Shown: piece after piece, positions 18,803 to 23,545 of the stretch
How the letters are laid out: each line of letters starts with the position of its first letter
How positions within the stretch are numbered: position 1 is the stretch's first letter
IMG/VR virus record: IMGVR_UViG_3300026456_000004
Coordinates: 1-23,545 of that record
Strand: one strand, 5' to 3'
Length of the DNA: 23,545 nt
DNA from: a virus
Position numbers and translations under genes: made by a program
Notes under the pieces: model-generated
Database searches by the model: none
What the model was told of the DNA's origin: nothing
What the model saw: only the letters and a program-made list of their open reading frames with translations

Positions 18803-21800
18803 TTACTTATACCAACGCTCCGGCGCAGCTTGCATACCTTTTTTCTTTTTCGGCGCAAGTTCCTCTTCCGTAAGCGGCTCCTGGCGCAACAGCGACAACG
18901 TGTCCCTGGTCATGCGTAACACATTCTTCCCGGTTCTCGGCCAGAACGATCCCGGCTTGCCCTTCAACTGCCGCTCTCGACTGATGGCTAACGCATAGAT
19001 TTCCTCCGCAGTGAGCTTCATCGGATGCAGCACCGTGTCTGTCCACATCGGCCCGATAGTCCCCTCTGCTTCATCCTCAAGGAGATACGTTCCCATGTCC
19101 TTCGCTTTATCTAGGCTCGGCTTGTCGTCGATCGCTAGATTTAGGAAAGCGTCTGCATACCGCTTCGTTCTTTCCAAAGCCCACTGAGCGCAAATGCCGT
19201 CAATGTAGATCTTCAGGAACGTCGCCGCAGGATGCTCCTCCATCCCGTCAAATTGCGATAGGTATTTGTCCCACGAATCCTCTGTGTGCTGCTTGCCCAT
19301 CCCCCACTGTGCGACACGGTGAACCCCGCCCTTCGCCGCGGCTGAAGTTCCCTGCAATATCTGCCCCATAATCGGAGAAACAAGCGCCACGTATGCCAAA
19401 GGTCTAAGGTTTCCGTAAACCATCACCTCGTCCCACAGATGCTCTCGAAGCACGTTGTACGCCTTCGTGGAGAATGACCCAAGAGACCACGCTGCCCTGG
19501 CCGCTATCGCAAAATTCTTGTCAAGTGTTGTCAGTCCCTCTCCAGATACCCTCTTTCTTGACAGTGCAGGCATCTGCATAGGGTTCTCAGAGAACATCGA
19601 CTCATCTGTGAACGCAACCTGGGCTAGTTTGTAATCCTCCTCATTCCACTTCCCGGTCCTAACAGCCTCATCAATCGCGTGATCTCCAATGAGGAAGCTG
19701 TTCTTGATAAGACGCCGCGCTCTCTCCGCGGTATTGCCACCTTTCTTCAGGTCTCCCATAGCGTACAGGTCAAGATAAGACTTCGCCGCCCTGCCGGAAA
19801 TCATCCTTCCCATGTTGTACATATACTCAAATCCGGTCCACTTAAAAAGCGCGTGTTGACTGCGAGTTTCCGGCATTGCCATAACAGCCGGATCAATCCC
19901 GTGCATCACTATGCCGTTGAAGTAACTGTACTCCTTCACGTTTTTCCAGTTTGCCGCCAAATCCACTATCGCCCTTGCATACGGCATATAGTGGCCGGTC
20001 TTCGCCATAATCGCCGCCCCGTTGGCTATATGGAACGGCAACTTCGTAACCGAAAATGGGAACATCTTCGTCGCAGTCTCAGCAGCCGCCAAACGATTGT
20101 ACGTCTTGCTCATGGGGCTATCCCAATTCTGCGGTGTGAACATATAGCCGAACATGCCCTCTACATCCGTCCGGGCCTGCTTGTTCGGGATCTTTGCAAT
20201 CTCCTTCTTCAACTTCCCAAGGTCCGCTCCAAACTCTTTTTCGGTCGCCATCGACTTTGCGAACTGCCTGAAGTAACTGTCAAGCGCCTCATAGTCCTTC
20301 TTGATGAACGGGAAGTTGACTTCGTTCGTCCACTGGGTGTTGCCCTGCATAGGTGCCCTCAAACGATCACGTTTGATAAGGTCGTATGCTTTGTCATCCG
20401 TAATATCGGTCCTGCCCTCCTCTTTGAGTTTCTTGGCAATAAGTTCCTTGGCCTTCAGTTCGCTGAACGTCCCTCCCATAAGCTCCCTGAGAGTGTAGGT
20501 CTTATCTCCATCGGTGAACTTCAAGTCCCAGTCTGCAATACGCGGCATATAACTCGGATCGTCCATGAAGTCCTTCCACGACACAACCCGACCATCTGGG
20601 GTTATCACCGCAAGATTTCCCTCGGCTCCCATTTGGTGAATCTTCGCCATGAACTCTCTGAGTTTCCCTGCCGCCTTGTTGATCGCAGGGTCAGACACCG
20701 CTCTCTTGTTCATCACTACATCGAAGAGGTCACGCATCACCCGCTTGTCTGTGTGGTCAAGTTTTGCCTCCTGCATAATCTTTGTGAAGTCCGTTCGCAG
20801 GCCGGCAAGATGAACTTTTTGTCCCGCATACCACGCCCGCGTCTTTGTGACGAGAATCCTTCCGACAGGCTCAATGTGGTTCTTCTTGTAATGTGAAGCG
20901 AACTGTCTGTCCTGAGATTGCAGGTTGTTCTCTTGAGAACTGAGCAGACCCAGGGCGCCAGTGTACTTCTCGTCCTTCACTGGCTCTGGAGCAGGCTTGA
21001 ATTTGTCATTCTTAGCCCGTTCCTCGTCCGTCATCCCAGATTCTTTTTCAAGCTCCTTCTCGCTCTTCATCCGGGTGTAACCGCCTGTAGCGTTGTCCTG
21101 CTCGAACCCCATGCCCTTCAGGTGCATCTGTACGGTGTCTCGCGCTACAGCTTCCTTGTCCACTCCCTCCGGCGCGGCCTTCGCCACTTCCTCGGCCCTC
21201 ACAGCCGTCATGGTGATCTCTTCGTGGGGGATCTGAGGGTTCGCCGCCGCCTTGTCCGCCGCCGCGTTCACCGCCCGCCGGATGCGAATGTCCTCAATCG
21301 TCAAAGGTCTGTTCGGTGGCTCCCACCGCTTCGGCTTCTCCTGATAGAGCGTAGCCCAGTCACTTCCCTTCCCGCCGCCGGACATCTCTACCTGCATCCC
21401 CTTGTTCTTTGCCTCTTCCGCGTTCGGGAAGGTGATCGAACTCCAGTTGTCGAAGTTGACCTTGCGCTTGCTGCGGACTTGGAATCCTTGAGCATCGACT
21501 TTTATTTCGTTGCCTTGGTCGAACGCCATCATGTCCTGATGTTCGCGCATCTTCTCTTCGTCGGAGTAGTTCGACATGACCGAAGCCAATGAATCTCTAT
21601 CTCCTAGAACCGCCGCGCTTAACGCCCTCATGCGAGGCCCAATCTTGGTTGACATAAGGCGAATATCCGGCTCTGAGTCTGTCGCAAGGAATACCGCCCT
21701 CGCGTTCGACTTCACGCCAAGCCGCCACGTCCTCGCCAATGATTGCTCAAGCAAGATACCAGAATACGGTGGTCCAAGGAATATCGACAACCGCGGTTTA

Positions 21801-23545
21801 TCTCCGTCTTTGTCCTGCAAGTTTATCCCTATTCCTCCTGCGGCATAGGACGTGTACAGTATCTTCTTTTCTCCCTTCAAGAAAGCCTGTTTTGCCTCTT
21901 CGCGCTGTGCGTCGGTGTTTCCTACTCCACTGTAGTCGCCCATCTCGTCGCCAAACTCTGCGCGAAGTTGATCTGCAATGTTTACGAACTCCGGCATGAT
22001 GCGCCCTATCTGCCCACCAGTCTCTTCATCAAGCAACCGATACGTTCCCGGCTCTTCTTTTGGTCCAACCGGCCGACGGAACAAGTCCTCCGATGTGGTC
22101 TCTGAGAATACCGCGACTTGCCAACCCTGCGCTCTCGCTCTCTTGATAAGTTGGATTGCTTCTGGCAGTCTCGACCTCTCAAGGTAGGCTTTCGTGTATG
22201 TCGCCTCAAAAGCAGATACTCTCTCGGAGAGTCCCTTCTTTCCTTGCTTCAATAACTCCCTCTTCATCACCGCTACACCTTGATGAATGCGGTCCAACTT
22301 CCGTTCCACCACGTCGGTTACAGGGACCACTCCAAAGTGAACAGAAAATCCATCATAGGAGATTTGCTGCGAGATGAACTGTCCACGCTCAACCATCTGC
22401 TCACGTAGTTTTGCCTGCTTCGCCGGGTCGAGCTTCGCAACGATCTTGTCGCCCACCTTCTCGTGAGCAAAGTTTTCTTTTATCCATCCCTCAAAACCGC
22501 CCTTCGGCCACAGGTTCAACTTCTCCGCATAGCCGTACTCGTTGGGAGAATGGAATGGAGTAGCTGAAACGTAAACTCCCTTTTTGGAGTTTTCCATCAC
22601 AACCTTCAAAAGTTTGCCTTGCTGGTTTTCGTCTCTGTACCAGTTGCGTGCTGCTCCGGCTTCGTCAGCAATCACCAAGTCCCATGGAGTTTTCGAGTAG
22701 ATGGAGTTGTTAAGCAACCGCTGATATGTTGCCCCGTAGACTCCCGGCTCTGGAGGCTTGTCGATGATGTCGGTTTCTACCTTCAGATCATAGCCGTTCT
22801 TCGCAACCTGCCTAACGGCATCGTCGCCATCTTCGAGTAGTCCCCGATTCATCGTAACGACAAGAATCTTCGCATCGGGGTTCCGAAGGATCGTCTCCTT
22901 CACCACACCCATCTCGGTCCAAGTCTTGCCTGAACCCGCCACGGAAGCGATCACAGCCCCGTCGCCCTGCTCCAATGCGGAGAGAACCGTCTGGACAATT
23001 TGCTTCTGACCTGCATACTTTAACGTCCGGGCAACTTCTGGAGAGAGCGTCACTGTCGGCGCAGGCATATTCTCCGGGAGTCCAGCCCTCTTCAGTCCGT
23101 CCCTCCATGCCTTCTCGTCGAACGCTTCACCCGCCATGATCCCTACCGGCGCCCCGCGCTCCGGTAATGGATTCAGCTTGACCGGCGCTACGTTTGCGAG
23201 GTTAACTGGTTGAGCATTTCCTCTTCCGGGTCCAGTTCGATCGGTGGCACCTCTGGCACCTGCATATCCAGGCATCCCCACGACGGGCGGTTTAGAAAGG
23301 CGTCCAACTCCGCTTTGCTTTCCATCCCCAAGAGGTCCATCAGGTACTCCTCGTAAGTCGGATACCCTCTCTCTTCCTGCGTCTGACGTTCTCCCTGCTG
23401 TGCCACGCTTCACCTCCGCTATTGCTTTTCTCGCTGCCTCCGGGTCGAGTCCAATTTTTGGGCTCTCTACCCCGTACTTGGCGCGAATCTCTGACTCTAA
23501 CTTCTTAATCTGCGTTCTCACGAATTGCTGCATGAAAGGGGCTGA
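18803..23545 (-). CDS. Giant polyvalent protein with SF2 helicase (5' end outside window)
   Basis: The frame has no stop to the window edge, so the first ATG seen (23533) need not be the start. Numbering from it, 1576 aa. SF2/SNF2-like helicase core: Walker A SVAGSGKTW (197-205), LVIADEAG (286-293), VSATPF (322-327), TSYAAGGIGINLQD (561-574) and arginine-finger motif QSLARTWRLG (597-606). About 950 residues follow, helical and charged, with a hydrophobic stretch near residue 1420 (YVALVSPIMGQILQGTSAAAKGG). Such helicase-plus-large-unknown architectures are known as phage polyvalent proteins, thought to be injected with the genome and to act early. Which associated domains are present needs profile searches. 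Residues 43-115 are low-complexity and overlap another gene. Confidence 0.82.
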   Translation of the reverse strand, partial: SAPFMQQFVRTQIKKLESEIRAKYGVESPKIGLDPEAARKAIAEVKRGTAGRTSDAGRERVSDLRGVPDGPLGDGKQSGVGRLSKPPVVGMPGYAGARGATDRTGPGRGNAQPVNLANVAPVKLNPLPERGAPVGIMAGEAFDEKAWRDGLKRAGLPENMPAPTVTLSPEVARTLKYAGQKQIVQTVLSALEQGDGAVIASVAGSGKTWTEMGVVKETILRNPDAKILVVTMNRGLLEDGDDAVRQVAKNGYDLKVETDIIDKPPEPGVYGATYQRLLNNSIYSKTPWDLVIADEAGAARNWYRDENQQGKLLKVVMENSKKGVYVSATPFHSPNEYGYAEKLNLWPKGGFEGWIKENFAHEKVGDKIVAKLDPAKQAKLREQMVERGQFISQQISYDGFSVHFGVVPVTDVVERKLDRIHQGVAVMKRELLKQGKKGLSERVSAFEATYTKAYLERSRLPEAIQLIKRARAQGWQVAVFSETTSEDLFRRPVGPKEEPGTYRLLDEETGGQIGRIMPEFVNIADQLRAEFGDEMGDYSGVGNTDAQREEAKQAFLKGEKKILYTSYAAGGIGINLQDKDGDKPRLSIFLGPPYSGILLEQSLARTWRLGVKSNARAVFLATDSEPDIRLMSTKIGPRMRALSAAVLGDRDSLASVMSNYSDEEKMREHQDMMAFDQGNEIKVDAQGFQVRSKRKVNFDNWSSITFPNAEEAKNKGMQVEMSGGGKGSDWATLYQEKPKRWEPPNRPLTIEDIRIRRAVNAAADKAAANPQIPHEEITMTAVRAEEVAKAAPEGVDKEAVARDTVQMHLKGMGFEQDNATGGYTRMKSEKELEKESGMTDEERAKNDKFKPAPEPVKDEKYTGALGLLSSQENNLQSQDRQFASHYKKNHIEPVGRILVTKTRAWYAGQKVHLAGLRTDFTKIMQEAKLDHTDKRVMRDLFDVVMNKRAVSDPAINKAAGKLREFMAKIHQMGAEGNLAVITPDGRVVSWKDFMDDPSYMPRIADWDLKFTDGDKTYTLRELMGGTFSELKAKELIAKKLKEEGRTDITDDKAYDLIKRDRLRAPMQGNTQWTNEVNFPFIKKDYEALDSYFRQFAKSMATEKEFGADLGKLKKEIAKIPNKQARTDVEGMFGYMFTPQNWDSPMSKTYNRLAAAETATKMFPFSVTKLPFHIANGAAIMAKTGHYMPYARAIVDLAANWKNVKEYSYFNGIVMHGIDPAVMAMPETRSQHALFKWTGFEYMYNMGRMISGRAAKSYLDLYAMGDLKKGGNTAERARRLIKNSFLIGDHAIDEAVRTGKWNEEDYKLAQVAFTDESMFSENPMQMPALSRKRVSGEGLTTLDKNFAIAARAAWSLGSFSTKAYNVLREHLWDEVMVYGNLRPLAYVALVSPIMGQILQGTSAAAKGGVHRVAQWGMGKQHTEDSWDKYLSQFDGMEEHPAATFLKIYIDGICAQWALERTKRYADAFLNLAIDDKPSLDKAKDMGTYLLEDEAEGTIGPMWTDTVLHPMKLTAEEIYALAISRERQLKGKPGSFWPRTGKNVLRMTRDTLSLLRQEPLTEEELAPKKKKGMQAAPERWYK
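23188..23406 (-). CDS. 72-aa acidic protein overprinted on the polyvalent gene
   Basis: GTG start preceded by GGAGGTGAAGC, a strong site, and a complete ORF out of frame with the giant gene. The product (TYEEYLMDLLGMESKAELDAF...) is a well-mixed acidic helical protein with Trp, Tyr and Leu. Over this stretch its third codon positions are mostly G/C, while the giant gene's frame is rich in A/T there and reads as Gly/Arg/Pro linker; on either side the giant frame regains G/C thirds. So this frame appears to be the one under selection locally. No family recognised. Confidence 0.55.
   Translation of the reverse strand: MAQQGERQTQEERGYPTYEEYLMDLLGMESKAELDAFLNRPSWGCLDMQVPEVPPIELDPEEEMLNQLTSQT
23449..23461 (+). 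promoter_or_regulatory. Near-palindromic 13-mer site, copy 6 (one mismatch)
   Basis: GTCCAATTTTTGG on the plus strand, 12 of 13 matching the motif, within the N-terminal part of the polyvalent gene. It may be coincidental; kept because of the close match. Confidence 0.25.

Noticed and set aside
19679-20896. 405-aa plus-strand ORF opposite the polyvalent gene
   Set aside because: No ribosome site and no recognisable protein features; its composition (His, Arg, Leu, Val) is that of an antisense shadow of a well-supported gene.

Overview
The window looks like part of a tailed dsDNA bacteriophage (or prophage/metagenomic phage contig). Nearly all genes lie on the minus strand in tight, ATGA-overlapping series with strong GGAGG ribosome sites, and the recognisable genes are phage replication and recombination functions. 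No terminase, portal, capsid, integrase or complete CRISPR-cas locus is visible, so lifestyle and host cannot be fixed from this window.

Layout, reading with transcription on the minus strand (right to left). 23545-18803: a >1576-aa helicase of the giant 'polyvalent protein' type, entering from outside the window, with a 72-aa gene written out of frame inside its linker. 18799-16813: small early-type genes of unknown function, several with Cys pairs, separated by two duplicated intergenic modules (a 40-bp palindromic promoter/operator module and a 37-bp module). 16780-15922: the only two rightward genes, divergent from a small XRE regulator at 15859-15644. The shared 62-bp gap holds back-to-back promoters placed so that both first genes would be leaderless, which resembles a genetic switch. 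15634-13104: zinc-ribbon, acidic and coiled-coil small proteins, a DnaQ-like exonuclease and an XRE protein. 13093-8672: recombination block with a long Bet/RecT annealase, a basic 46-aa protein, a large hairpin, an abnormal tRNA-like gene, a KTSC protein, a PD-(D/E)XK nuclease, a coiled-coil protein and an XRE protein. 8562-8053: an HNH-AP2 endonuclease broken by one in-frame TGA, preceded by a densely hairpinned leader. 8044-4739: a probable replication protein, helicase loader, radical SAM enzyme and DnaB helicase. 4803-2892: an unknown regulator-like protein, a small ORF, an HNH nuclease and a RuvC-like resolvase. 2775-1: an Ig-like protein, a strong terminator and a tail-fibre-like repetitive protein that leaves the window.

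The recombination genes fit together: exonuclease plus Bet annealase, RuvC-type resolvase and DnaQ proofreader, alongside a DnaB helicase and its likely loader.

The most striking signal is at 2841-2873: a single 33-bp copy of a type I-C-like CRISPR repeat in the gap between the resolvase and the Ig-like gene, in the sense orientation of phage transcription, with its stem preserved by G-U wobbles and no second repeat. This is the architecture of the solitary repeat units that phages use as RNA anti-CRISPRs. Other unusual items are a 13-bp near-palindrome (CCAAAATTTGGAC) present at six places, a radical SAM gene whose last 56 codons carry their own strong ribosome site and a Gly/Cys/His-rich tail, and the abnormal tRNA.
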